A stretch of DNA of 41,844 nucleotides, taken from Haloplasmataceae bacterium (GTDB lineage Bacteria > Bacillota_I > Bacilli_A > Haloplasmatales > Haloplasmataceae). Shown one piece after another: positions 31,126 through 40,161 of the stretch (positions are counted from its first letter, which is position 1; the number at the start of each line of letters is the position of its first letter). The stretch covers positions 1 through 41,844 of the forward strand of contig JARDZP010000020.1 in the NCBI GenBank assembly GCA_029240795.1. The letters run 5' to 3'. Under the pieces are notes generated by a model. The model was not told the DNA's origin. It saw only the letters and a list, made by a program, of their open reading frames with translations, and made no database searches. The position numbers and the translations under genes were made by a program.

Positions 31126-32833
31126 GAATATCACCACTTTCAATAATTTGCGTTAAATGAATGATAATATTTGTTTTTAATTTCTTAATCTCCTTAGAAT
31201 CTTTATCATGAATACTTAACAAATCACTGTTTAATAATATCTCTAAAGCACTCAATTCTAATTTAGAAGAGTTTATTAAATCATTTATATATAAATCTTC
31301 ATTTTCATTTTTGCTTAAAATAAACCCATCGATTAAGAGAAGAACAAATTCTTCAGTTAAATAGACTTCATTTAAACCTTGATTTATTTCCGTAATTAAA
31401 TGAGTCATATCCACTTCAGTGAATGGTTGATCATGAATAAAATATACCGGAATCATTATTTTTACGATTGTTTGGTAAATCGTTTCTGATTCAATGATTT
31501 CCAATCCCTTTTTGTTCATCATTTCAAGTGTATCTATTATTGCCAATGAAATTAAGGGTGAATTAACCTTCTTGAAATCAAAGTTTATGAGGGTTGCTGC
31601 GATTATTTTATATTTATATTCAAGATCAATTTCCATATTTTCGATTAAATCACGATATTTTAAATCATAATTGTTGAGATAATTTTTAATTGAATTTAGT
31701 TTCTCAGTTAATTTTGGTTGTTTTAACTGATAAATTTCATTAATGATGAAACTCTTATCATGATCAAATTCAATGATTAATCTTTCGATGATGATTTGAA
31801 GATTAGCTTCAAGTTGATCGATACCCATTTGTATAAACCATTCATTGACGATAAAATAAAGTAATGCATAATCATATACTTCACTCAGTTTTTCAAGCAT
31901 TTCTAAATCTTGTGTATGACTAATAATCACTTGATAATTTTGATTAAAGTCTTCAATTACATCTTGTTCGTTTAATTCACCTAGTTCATTCGCCCATAAT
32001 AGTAACCCGCTTATGGGTGCTAATTCGTTACTCTTATCAATCAATTGTTGTTTATAATTTCCCTCTACAGCTTCAACAAATAAATTAGAATTCACTAAAA
32101 ATCGATATAAAACTTCTTTCGGTTCAGTAAATACTAAAATGTTTGTGGCTCCACTCTCTACATATAACTGATATAACTCATTGCGATAAGTCTCAATACT
32201 AAAATAAATATCGACAACAAAGTCTTTCTCACTTTTTAATCTATCAATATTAAAAAGTTCATTTATATTTTGAATTGCTTGTGCACTGTTTATTACAGGC
32301 TCCGTAACTTGAATAGCTTGTCCGATTTCAGAAAAAACAGGTGGATGGTCAATCATTATTTTAGTCATAAAATCATCGTTTTTTGTTGTAAGATTTAAAA
32401 GATAGAATGGTAAAATCATAAATGACATCACACTATAAAATCGGATGATTGAAACAAGAGAACCAAGTAGATGATCAAATTTTCCTAATTTAAAAGTAAA
32501 CACATCGGTTTGTACATGCTTTTGGATAATATTTACAAAATATGTTATAATAACATATGAAAATGCAAATACAAAAATTAAAATGATCATTATAAAAAAG
32601 GTATTAAAATAATTAATATTTAATAAAAAAGGTAATTTATCTGTTAATAATTTATAGATAAAACTATTAAAAATAAATCTTGAAATATAACCACCACAAT
32701 AAAAGACAATGAATAAAGGTATGATTAATTTTATCAATTTAATTAATTCATGTGTAGTCCCCGTAATAAAACCGTGAACTAAAAAAGCGATTAAAATGAG
32801 TAGTATCATAAAATTAAATTCAAGATTGAGCAA
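31118..32833 (-). CDS. CvpA-like membrane protein with a long C-terminal helical region
   Basis: 571 residues. The first ~165 residues have four membrane helices arranged as in CvpA (colicin V production) proteins: FLVHGFITGTTHELIKLIKL, LFIVFYCGGYISRF, TFFIMIILIFVFAFSYVII, and FDHLLGSLVSIIRFYSVMSF, the usual G-x-x-x-G-x-x-x-G-x-x-R/K-type helix. A further ~400 residues are polar, acidic and probably all-helical, much longer than typical CvpA proteins (about 170-200). The start is TTG at 32831-32833 with GGGGGGATC upstream and a good promoter (32863-32893). It heads a group with the overlapping 273-residue membrane protein, the B3/B4 protein and glnS. The function of the extension is unknown. 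Confidence 0.7.
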   Translation of the reverse strand: MLNLEFNFMILLILIAFLVHGFITGTTHELIKLIKLIIPLFIVFYCGGYISRFIFNSFIYKLLTDKLPFLLNINYFNTFFIMIILIFVFAFSYVIITYFVNIIQKHVQTDVFTFKLGKFDHLLGSLVSIIRFYSVMSFMILPFYLLNLTTKNDDFMTKIMIDHPPVFSEIGQAIQVTEPVINSAQAIQNINELFNIDRLKSEKDFVVDIYFSIETYRNELYQLYVESGATNILVFTEPKEVLYRFLVNSNLFVEAVEGNYKQQLIDKSNELAPISGLLLWANELGELNEQDVIEDFNQNYQVIISHTQDLEMLEKLSEVYDYALLYFIVNEWFIQMGIDQLEANLQIIIERLIIEFDHDKSFIINEIYQLKQPKLTEKLNSIKNYLNNYDLKYRDLIENMEIDLEYKYKIIAATLINFDFKKVNSPLISLAIIDTLEMMNKKGLEIIESETIYQTIVKIMIPVYFIHDQPFTEVDMTHLITEINQGLNEVYLTEEFVLLLIDGFILSKNENEDLYINDLINSSKLELSALEILLNSDLLSIHDKDSKEIKKLKTNIIIHLTQIIESGDIHV

Positions 32834-32862
32834 TGTGATCCCCCCCTGTCGAATTTAATCAT

Positions 32863-32893
32863 ATTATAGCATTTTTTTTACTAATTTTTCCAA
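32863..32893 (-). promoter_or_regulatory. Promoter of the CvpA-like gene group
   Basis: Minus-strand TTGGAA (32888-32893), 19-bp spacer, TATAAT (32863-32868), with TG one base before the -10 (extended -10). Confidence 0.55.
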
Positions 32894-32966
32894 ATTATAG
32901 GATAATTATTTATTTTTTAAAATAAAAAGTTTATAATTAATCTAATCGATAAACAAGGAGTAAATA

Positions 32967-33608
32967 ATGACAAAACAATATTTTTATGATAAGAAATTTT
33001 TTCCTGTCTTAGTTGGTTTTTTTATTGCCCTATTTTTAATCACATCAAGTGTAAAAATGACTTTAAATTTTCGACCACTCTACTATTATGATATCGAGTA
33101 TTTAGAGATTGAAGATTTATCTGGTGTTGATAAACAAGAAATAATAGAAAATTATGATGCTTTAATCAACTATTTAAAAACAACCTATAAGGGTGAATTA
33201 GAATTTCCGACTTTTTCAATGTCGATACCTGCCAAAATACATTTTGAAGAGGTTAAAAATATCTTTGTGATGTTAGATTATCTTATGTTATTGTCACTCA
33301 TTTTAGGTGGTCTAGGTGTTTTAAAACTCATTCAACTCAAAAATTATCAATTTATAAAATGGAGTGCCATTCTTCTTATCGCTATTCCTGTCACATTAGT
33401 TCTTCCACTTGCGGTAGACTTTAATAGTAGTTTTATTATCTTTCATAAAATCTTCTTTAGGAATGATTATTGGATTTTTGATCCATGGACTGACCCTATT
33501 ATAACTGTCTTACCCCAAGAGTATTTTATGCATTGTGCTTTTATGATTATCGCAATCATCTTAATTGAAAGTTTAATATTATTTATCCTAAATAAAAAAA
33601 TAAATTAA
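32967..33608 (+). CDS. lit: Lipoprotein intramolecular transacylase Lit (TIGR01906 / DUF1461)
   Basis: A 213-residue membrane protein with about five helices. The family pattern is clear: YYDIEYLEIEDLSGVDKQEI, NYDALINYL, then SIPAKIHFEEVKNIF, IIFHKIFFRNDYWIFDP, and TDPIITVLPQEYFMHCAFMI. DUF1461 proteins of Enterococcus and Bacillus were shown to be Lit, which moves an acyl chain within diacyl lipoproteins to make the lyso form, altering recognition by host TLR2. AAGGAG precedes the ATG. It is divergent from the CvpA-like gene and ends in a bidirectional terminator. Family assignment is confident; activity in this host is inferred. Confidence 0.85.
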   Translation: MTKQYFYDKKFFPVLVGFFIALFLITSSVKMTLNFRPLYYYDIEYLEIEDLSGVDKQEIIENYDALINYLKTTYKGELEFPTFSMSIPAKIHFEEVKNIFVMLDYLMLLSLILGGLGVLKLIQLKNYQFIKWSAILLIAIPVTLVLPLAVDFNSSFIIFHKIFFRNDYWIFDPWTDPIITVLPQEYFMHCAFMIIAIILIESLILFILNKKIN

Positions 33609-33640
33609 AAGTCATATCAAAATATAAAATGACTTTTTTA
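33604..33640. terminator. Terminator of lit, shared with the converging gene
   Basis: AAAAGTCAT / ATGACTTTT arms with a T-run at 33634-33639. It sits between convergent genes. Confidence 0.7.
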
Positions 33641-33641
33641 T

Positions 33642-34061
33642 CTATTTAGTAAATTTATTTATATTTGTATATGCTTTTAATAAAGCTAAAATTTCAAAAG
33701 TTTGTGAATTATTTAAGTATAATCTTATCTTCTTATATTTTTTATATCTAATATTTAATAGATAAGCATCCTCTCCAAAGAAAGATAATTTACTCACTTT
33801 TATTTTATTGATATCATTATAATAAACAATTTTATTTTTAATTAGAAAAGCAAATTTAATATCGTTCGTTTCAAAGTCTATATTGTAATAAATTAAATTT
33901 AAAACATTATATAGGATTGTAAGTAATAATACTAATATCATTAATCCAATAAACCAGATTTCAATAATGAAGAAAAGAATGAGTCCAACGAAACTATATA
34001 AAACAAATATAATTAATAAAAATAAAATATCCCATAAATTTTGTCTTTTAAAAGTTTTCAT
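33642..34061 (-). CDS. Membrane protein with two helices and a PH-like C-terminal domain (hypothetical)
   Basis: 139 residues. Two adjacent membrane helices (about 10-55) are followed by a cytoplasmic beta-rich domain: YYNIDFETNDIKFAFLIKN, then KIVYYNDINKIKVSKLSFFG, then YKKIRLYLNNSQTFEILALL. This alternation of strands followed by a final helix resembles the bacterial PH-like domains next to membrane helices; the resemblance is by eye. The same frame stays open for another 61 codons, but that part reads as a shifted version of a hydrophobic gene. I chose the ATG at 34061 because AAGGA lies upstream and it overlaps the stop of the small gene before it in an ATGA arrangement. Confidence 0.6.
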   Translation of the reverse strand: MKTFKRQNLWDILFLLIIFVLYSFVGLILFFIIEIWFIGLMILVLLLTILYNVLNLIYYNIDFETNDIKFAFLIKNKIVYYNDINKIKVSKLSFFGEDAYLLNIRYKKYKKIRLYLNNSQTFEILALLKAYTNINKFTK

Positions 34062-34216
34062 ACTATGATGATCCTTTGACAGTTCTTGTTCAGTAAAGTA
34101 AACTTTTCTTGTTTTATAATACATTGTAAGAAAACGATGATTGATAGTAAAATGATTGGAATTGAGATTAAAAATATCCCCAAAAAATGAGTCAATAAAA
34201 AACGAGTAGTATTCAT
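34058..34216 (-). CDS. 52-residue membrane protein, overlaps the next gene (ATGA)
   Basis: A short gene with a strong site (GGAGG, 5 bases before the ATG). The protein begins MNTTRFLLTHFLGIFLISIP and continues IILLSIIVFLQC, a good membrane helix (about 6-31), then a short basic tail. Its stop TGA shares the sequence ATGA with the start of the 139-residue gene, the classic sign of coupled translation. An alternative is that the two are one ancestral gene split by a frameshift near 34090-34110. Function unknown. Confidence 0.6.
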   Translation of the reverse strand: MNTTRFLLTHFLGIFLISIPIILLSIIVFLQCIIKQEKFTLLNKNCQRIIIV

Positions 34217-34289
34217 ATTTACCTCCACAAATAAATGTCAACATTGTGAAGTAGCATCTATATTTGTACTATATAGTATGCTTTTGTAA

Positions 34290-34319
34290 CAAAAAAGATT
34301 GTATGTAACATACAATCTT
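34290..34319 (-). terminator. Terminator of the 34331-35674 gene
   Basis: Perfect arms AAGATTGTATG / CATACAATCTT with a 3-nt loop. The A-run at 34291-34296 is the U-tract on the minus strand. Confidence 0.85.
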
Positions 34320-34330
34320 AGTAACATCTG

Positions 34331-35674
34331 TCATCTATATTCAATACTTTTGATAACTATTGTTTCATCATTTAACTCATAAATTGCGATGACCCACAAA
34401 TCATCACCTAAACTAATTGTGATCACTTCATCGTTGTCTAGTGTTACATAGACTTCTTCATATTGTTGAACATTTTTACCAAACGCATAAATAGTGCAGG
34501 CTTCTTTTTCACATGTTCTTGTAACTGCAACTTGATTAAGATTCGATGTTTTAGATAAATTATAATAATTCTTAAATCCTAAGATATTAGTTTCTTCAAG
34601 ATCTAACGCCATAAATTCCCATTTCATATCGATATCTTTATAGAAGTTATTAGCTGAATATAAAATATAATTTTTACCATTTATTTCTTTCTCGCTTTGA
34701 ATTTGGATATTTTCGATATTGTTTTCAATCGTTAAATTGTCTTCAAAAATATAATTTGTTTTAACGTAAAAACTAAGCCATGCGATGAAAGTTATAGATA
34801 CAATTAATAAAATAGGATAATTGCGTTTTTGATCACTTTCTTCTGTCACTTTTTGATTCAATTTAATCATATATAAAGAAATAAATGTGATTATAAACGG
34901 AGGTATCTGCATTAAAATTCGGAGGAATACCCAAGCATAGTAAACCTTGAGATTTTCAAACAACATCATTACATTTGTCATACTATAGAAAAACTTAAAA
35001 AAATTGATTAAAATTATAAATAAAAAGATAGATAAACAAACATGACTGAATATGTTTCTTTTTAAAACGTCAGTAACAACGTATTTAATAAATTTAGCAA
35101 TAAATATATAAATCATGATTAATCCCAATAAATTTAATATCTTTAAAACGACATATTGATACACTAGCCAAGATAAAATTGAGCTTTGATTAATTGTTAG
35201 ATTTTGTATAAAGGAAATTTCATTATTAAGATAACTTTCAATATATCTTAAAACAAATAATAGAGTGAAACTCATAAAACTAAAATAAAGTAACTTTGTA
35301 TGACGTTCCTCAGAATCAAGAGTAACGATTGAACGAAACAACAATACATATGAGAATATAGTTACTAGAATTATGAAATAAGATATAATTGTTGTACCAG
35401 GATATGTTATAACATTTAATTCATGATTCATGATTCTAAATACAAGATTTGAACCTATATTTATGAATGCAAAGATAAACACGATTAGGATTCCTTTTAT
35501 AAACTTTTCGACTTTATTATAGGTTATATTAATAATTATTAAGAAAATCATTGAATGAGTATTGAAGCTTAGATCAATTATACTGTTTATATAATTATTA
35601 GTGAGGTATTTATAATATTGACCTACATTAAATTTAGAGTAACTTTCTAAAATAAGTGAATATTGATAAACCAA
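34331..35674 (-). CDS. Large membrane protein with C-terminal soluble domain; 5' end probably frameshifted
   Basis: A 447-residue frame with seven or eight hydrophobic helices (about 40-290, and one near 290-312), followed by a ~135-residue soluble domain with NIQIQSEKEINGKNYILYSA, TRTCEKEACTIYAFGKNV and TISLGDDLWVIAIYEL. The CEKEAC pair could form a disulfide outside the cell. No family is recognised. The only in-frame start at the 5' end is TTG at 35672-35674 with no ribosome site. Upstream, another frame follows AAGGAG and reads LNKTVHKSIQIILLLLTIFTFI, a membrane helix. The two frames would join if one CATT unit at 35696-35707 were removed. So the gene may be switched off or be decaying. 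Confidence 0.55.
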   Translation of the reverse strand: MVYQYSLILESYSKFNVGQYYKYLTNNYINSIIDLSFNTHSMIFLIIINITYNKVEKFIKGILIVFIFAFINIGSNLVFRIMNHELNVITYPGTTIISYFIILVTIFSYVLLFRSIVTLDSEERHTKLLYFSFMSFTLLFVLRYIESYLNNEISFIQNLTINQSSILSWLVYQYVVLKILNLLGLIMIYIFIAKFIKYVVTDVLKRNIFSHVCLSIFLFIILINFFKFFYSMTNVMMLFENLKVYYAWVFLRILMQIPPFIITFISLYMIKLNQKVTEESDQKRNYPILLIVSITFIAWLSFYVKTNYIFEDNLTIENNIENIQIQSEKEINGKNYILYSANNFYKDIDMKWEFMALDLEETNILGFKNYYNLSKTSNLNQVAVTRTCEKEACTIYAFGKNVQQYEEVYVTLDNDEVITISLGDDLWVIAIYELNDETIVIKSIEYR

Positions 35675-35695
35675 AAAAAGGTTGTTTAATAAATT

Positions 35696-35707
35696 AATGA
35701 ATGAATG
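35696..35707. repeat. (CATT)3 simple repeat at the frame break
   Basis: Three AATG units on the plus strand (CATT on the minus strand). Loss of one unit would fuse an upstream helix-encoding frame to the 34331-35674 gene. Confidence 0.6.
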
Positions 35708-35875
35708 TGAAGATAGTCAGTAAAAGTAATATTATTTGAATACTTTTATGAACAGTTTTGTTTAACTCCTTAATTTCCCCTTCTCTTTTCCAAATATTGT
35801 ATAATATAATATGATATTAACATAATTTTATGTGTTAATAAATAGTCTTTTTAGAAATATATCAAATATAAGTAC

Positions 35876-35906
35876 AAAAAAGGCTCCCTTTTTCAAGAGA
35901 GTCTTA
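35876..35906 (-). terminator. Terminator of groES-groEL
   Basis: AAGACTCTC / GGGAGCCTT on the minus strand (one mismatch, one G-U) followed by a U-tract from the A-run at 35876-35881. Confidence 0.75.
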
Positions 35907-35928
35907 TAATTTATTAATCTCTAAGAGA

Positions 35929-37554
<1,626 letters not shown>

Positions 37555-37571
37555 TTACACCTTCCTTTGAT

Positions 37572-37856
37572 TTATCCTAGTATAGCTAGAATATCTTTTT
37601 CATCAACAATCATATATTTTTTACCATCTAGTTTTGTTTCAGTCGCAGCATATTGTGAATAGATTACTTTGTCGCCTTCTTTAACATCGAAACTTTCTTT
37701 TGTTCCATTTTCTAACTTTTTACCTGTTCCTAACGCTACAACCCTAGCGAAGTTTTTTTCTTCATTCACATTATCTGGTAAAACAATACCACTTAATGTT
37801 TTCTTTTCAACTTCAATTTTTTCTAATAATACTCTTTGTCCTAAAGGTTTGATCAT
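37572..37856 (-). CDS. groES: Co-chaperonin GroES (Hsp10)
   Basis: A 94-residue lid of the GroEL chamber. The family layout is complete: the N-terminal MIKPLGQRVLLEKIEVEKKT, mobile loop SGIVLPDNVNEEKN, ARVVALGTGK, VKEGDKVIYSQYAATETKLD, and the C-terminal strand YMIVDEKDILAILG. AAGGAGG is upstream of the ATG. It is first in the groES-groEL operon, below a CIRCE element, so repression by HrcA and induction by heat or misfolded protein are expected. Confidence 0.97.
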   Translation of the reverse strand: MIKPLGQRVLLEKIEVEKKTLSGIVLPDNVNEEKNFARVVALGTGKKLENGTKESFDVKEGDKVIYSQYAATETKLDGKKYMIVDEKDILAILG

Positions 37857-37887
37857 TTAAAGTACCCTCCTTTTAATATTATTATTG

Positions 37888-37914
37888 TTAGCAATCAATA
37901 ATAACGAGTGCTAA
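37888..37914. promoter_or_regulatory. CIRCE operator (HrcA-binding site)
   Basis: TTAGCAATC, 9-bp spacer, GAGTGCTAA. The consensus is TTAGCACTC-N9-GAGTGCTAA, so there is one mismatch. It lies between the groES promoter and start codon. Confidence 0.93.
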
Positions 37915-37924
37915 TACAATTATT

Positions 37925-37952
37925 ATTATACATCTATATTATATTTTTGCAA
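37925..37952 (-). promoter_or_regulatory. groES-groEL promoter
   Basis: TTGCAA (37947-37952), 16-bp spacer, TATAAT (37925-37930) on the minus strand, directly before CIRCE. In the rest of the stretch up to 38192 I see no gene; a TTGACA on the minus strand at 38035-38040 has no well-spaced -10. Confidence 0.7.
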
Positions 37953-38192
37953 GACCTTTTTATACTTTTTTTGGTAATTTTTTTAAAAATAATCTATGCT
38001 TACTTATTATAACTTATTATAAAGCTATCTTTTTGTCAAATATTATACTTTATATCACTTTAAAAATAGCTGAAACTTTATTTATATTTAATCTTCCACC
38101 TTGTTTTTGCTATGGATCTATTTCATTTGTCGCAATCATATTAAGAATAATAAATCAATATTCAAGATATGTAAATTTTATGTTTGTCCAAC

Positions 38193-38223
38193 AAAAAAAA
38201 CACATATCATTTTGATATGTGTT
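38193..38223 (-). terminator. Terminator of the rex unit
   Basis: Perfect arms AACACATATCA / TGATATGTGTT. The A-run at 38193-38200 is the U-tract on the minus strand. Confidence 0.85.
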
Positions 38224-38242
38224 CTAAACTCTTTATATTTTT

Positions 38243-39337
38243 TTATTTCTTACCTAAAAATTCATTTATAATTTGAGTAATATCTTTACTTCCATCTGTT
38301 TTACTTAATTCAGCTTTTATTTCTTCAAGTGTTTCAGGGTCCATATTATCCACAAACACTTTTGATATTTCTGAAGCTTGTGTAGAATTCAAATTAGAAA
38401 AATTCGTTGTTAATTCATTAATTTTTTGCATATCTTCTTCAGTAAAAGCAAATTCAACATCTGGGTTAGATTTAGCTTCTAACATTTCAAGTACAGTGTC
38501 AATACTTGCTTTCGTTGTTTCATCAATTTTTCCGTCTGTTTTTAATAGTTCTAATGAAATATTAATGTTTGTTCTTGTTTCTTCACTATTAACTAAATTA
38601 TTAAATTCAGTTAATGCTTTATCAATTGCGACTGCTTCAGGTGTACTAGAAAATTCATAATTCAGTGTAATGTCTTTATTATCAAATTTAATACTACTAA
38701 AAGAAATTAAGTTACTTTTTAATAAGTCCGTAAACATATTATTAATATATTCATCTTCTAAAGTTATGGATAAATCTTCAAGATCAAATTCACCCCATGG
38801 ATTGATATTGTCAAAATCTTGACCTTGTTTTTCATATTTATTTAAACCATAAACAACTAAAGAATTTGGAATGGGTAATTTACCAATCTTAAGTGTATTA
38901 ATTTGAACTTCTGTGTATCCTTCATAATCTTTAAAAGCTAATTTCGCAGTAAATGTTGTTCTTGTTTGATTTAATGTGGCAGTACCATACATTGTTAATA
39001 TGTCATCCTCAAAAGTAAACCAAACATATTCTACTCCCATATTATATCCTTCGACTAATTGTGTTTTAAAAGAATTAAAACCATTAGAAGAAGCATAAAG
39101 GTATTTTGCGACAAATTCATCACTTACAGCAATACTTCTATTCCCTACAACATTACTCATCATTACATATTGTAATTTTTTGTCCATTTCTTCTTGAGCA
39201 TTAAATTCTTCTACTTTAAAAGTTTGCATGTATGTAGGCACACTTGCGTCATTAATTAATATTGCGCCAATAACTGCACAAGGAATAGCTACGATTAACA
39301 ATATTACAAGAAAAAATATTCTTAATATAACTTTCAT
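38243..39337 (-). CDS. Membrane-anchored extracytoplasmic protein of unknown function
   Basis: 364 residues. One N-terminal membrane helix (about 5-28), with the remainder probably outside the cell. The middle contains YGTATLNQTRTTFTAKLAF, then VQINTLKIGKLPIPNSLVVY and DNKDITLNYEF. The strand-rich part with a G-LPIP motif recalls YpmS/DUF2140-type proteins, but the match is weak. The C-terminal 130 residues are acidic and helical. It starts 23 bp downstream of rex with GTGAGG before the ATG, so the two are co-transcribed and share a terminator. In Bacillus this slot next to rex holds tat genes; nothing similar is seen here. Confidence 0.65.
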   Translation of the reverse strand: MKVILRIFFLVILLIVAIPCAVIGAILINDASVPTYMQTFKVEEFNAQEEMDKKLQYVMMSNVVGNRSIAVSDEFVAKYLYASSNGFNSFKTQLVEGYNMGVEYVWFTFEDDILTMYGTATLNQTRTTFTAKLAFKDYEGYTEVQINTLKIGKLPIPNSLVVYGLNKYEKQGQDFDNINPWGEFDLEDLSITLEDEYINNMFTDLLKSNLISFSSIKFDNKDITLNYEFSSTPEAVAIDKALTEFNNLVNSEETRTNINISLELLKTDGKIDETTKASIDTVLEMLEAKSNPDVEFAFTEEDMQKINELTTNFSNLNSTQASEISKVFVDNMDPETLEEIKAELSKTDGSKDITQIINEFLGKK

Positions 39338-39360
39338 AACCTCACTCTTTCTATCTACTC

Positions 39361-39999
39361 TTATTCATATTGATTTTTAACAAAAAATAAGAACGATTGT
39401 AATTCATTCAATAAGTCAACATCATATACATATACATTACGTGATACTTTAAGACTCATGGATGAAAAGTTAAATATCCCTCTAATTCCACATGCTTCTA
39501 ATCTTAATGCGATTTCGTTAGCATTTTTAGCTGGTACAGATAAAATCGCAATTTTGATATTATGTTCTTTTATGACCTTCTCTATTGTATCAATATGAAA
39601 TACTTCTACATCAGAGATTTTTTTACCAACTATATCAGGAGATATATCAAATGCATAAGCAATTTTAATTGGGGTATTTGAGGTCTCTGCTTTAGACATA
39701 TTATAATGTAAAAAAGCTTTACCTAAATTTCCCATACCTATTATTATACATTCTTCAACATTATTTAAATCTAAAAAATCATTTAAAGCGAATAATACTT
39801 TAGAAACTTCATATCCAAAGCCTTGTCTTCCTAATTCACCAATATATGAAAAATCTCTTCGTATTGTTGCTGGATCTATTTTTAATATCTCTCCTAGTTG
39901 AGATGATAAAATTCTGCTTATCCCTTGTTCTTGTAAACTTTCAAAACAGCGACGGTAAAAAGGCAATCGTTTCACTGTTGCTTTTGGAATTTTATACAT
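39361..39999 (-). CDS. rex: Redox-sensing transcriptional repressor Rex
   Basis: A 212-residue NADH/NAD+ sensor that represses anaerobic and fermentation genes until NADH rises. The N-terminal winged helix has KATVKRLPFYRRCFESLQEQ, then ISRILSSQLGEILKIDPATI and RRDFSYIGELGRQGFGYEV. The Rossmann domain has CIIIGMGNLGKAFLHY, then AYAFDISPDIVGKKI, then IAILSVPAKNANEIALRLEACGIRGIFNF. The C-terminal domain-swapped helix is present. GAGGTGAAA precedes the ATG. It is divergent from the ABC-F gene and adjacent to it, as in Bacillus, where ydiF lies near rex. A possible Rex half-site lies upstream. Confidence 0.97.
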   Translation of the reverse strand: MYKIPKATVKRLPFYRRCFESLQEQGISRILSSQLGEILKIDPATIRRDFSYIGELGRQGFGYEVSKVLFALNDFLDLNNVEECIIIGMGNLGKAFLHYNMSKAETSNTPIKIAYAFDISPDIVGKKISDVEVFHIDTIEKVIKEHNIKIAILSVPAKNANEIALRLEACGIRGIFNFSSMSLKVSRNVYVYDVDLLNELQSFLFFVKNQYE

Positions 40000-40036
40000 T
40001 GTTTCACCTCTAGTATATTTTTAAATTATATAATCT

Positions 40037-40089
40037 AATATATCATTTTTTTTATTAAAAGTAAATTGAATAGCCAATTTTTTTCACAA
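40037..40089 (-). promoter_or_regulatory. rex promoter with a possible Rex half-site
   Basis: Minus-strand TTTACT (40060-40065), 17-bp spacer, TATATT (40037-40042). Just upstream TTGTGAA (40083-40089) matches one half of the Rex operator TTGTGAAATATTTCACAA; the other half is poor. Confidence 0.4.
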
Positions 40090-40161
40090 TTGAATAAATT
40101 TAATTTATTAAAAGCAAATAATATGTTAGAATAAACATAGGATTTTAAATGGTGATAAAAA

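Noticed and set aside
38033-38215. A 60-codon plus-strand frame downstream of groES's promoter region
   Set aside because: There is no ribosome site, codon use looks random and it runs into the terminator of the opposite-strand rex unit.
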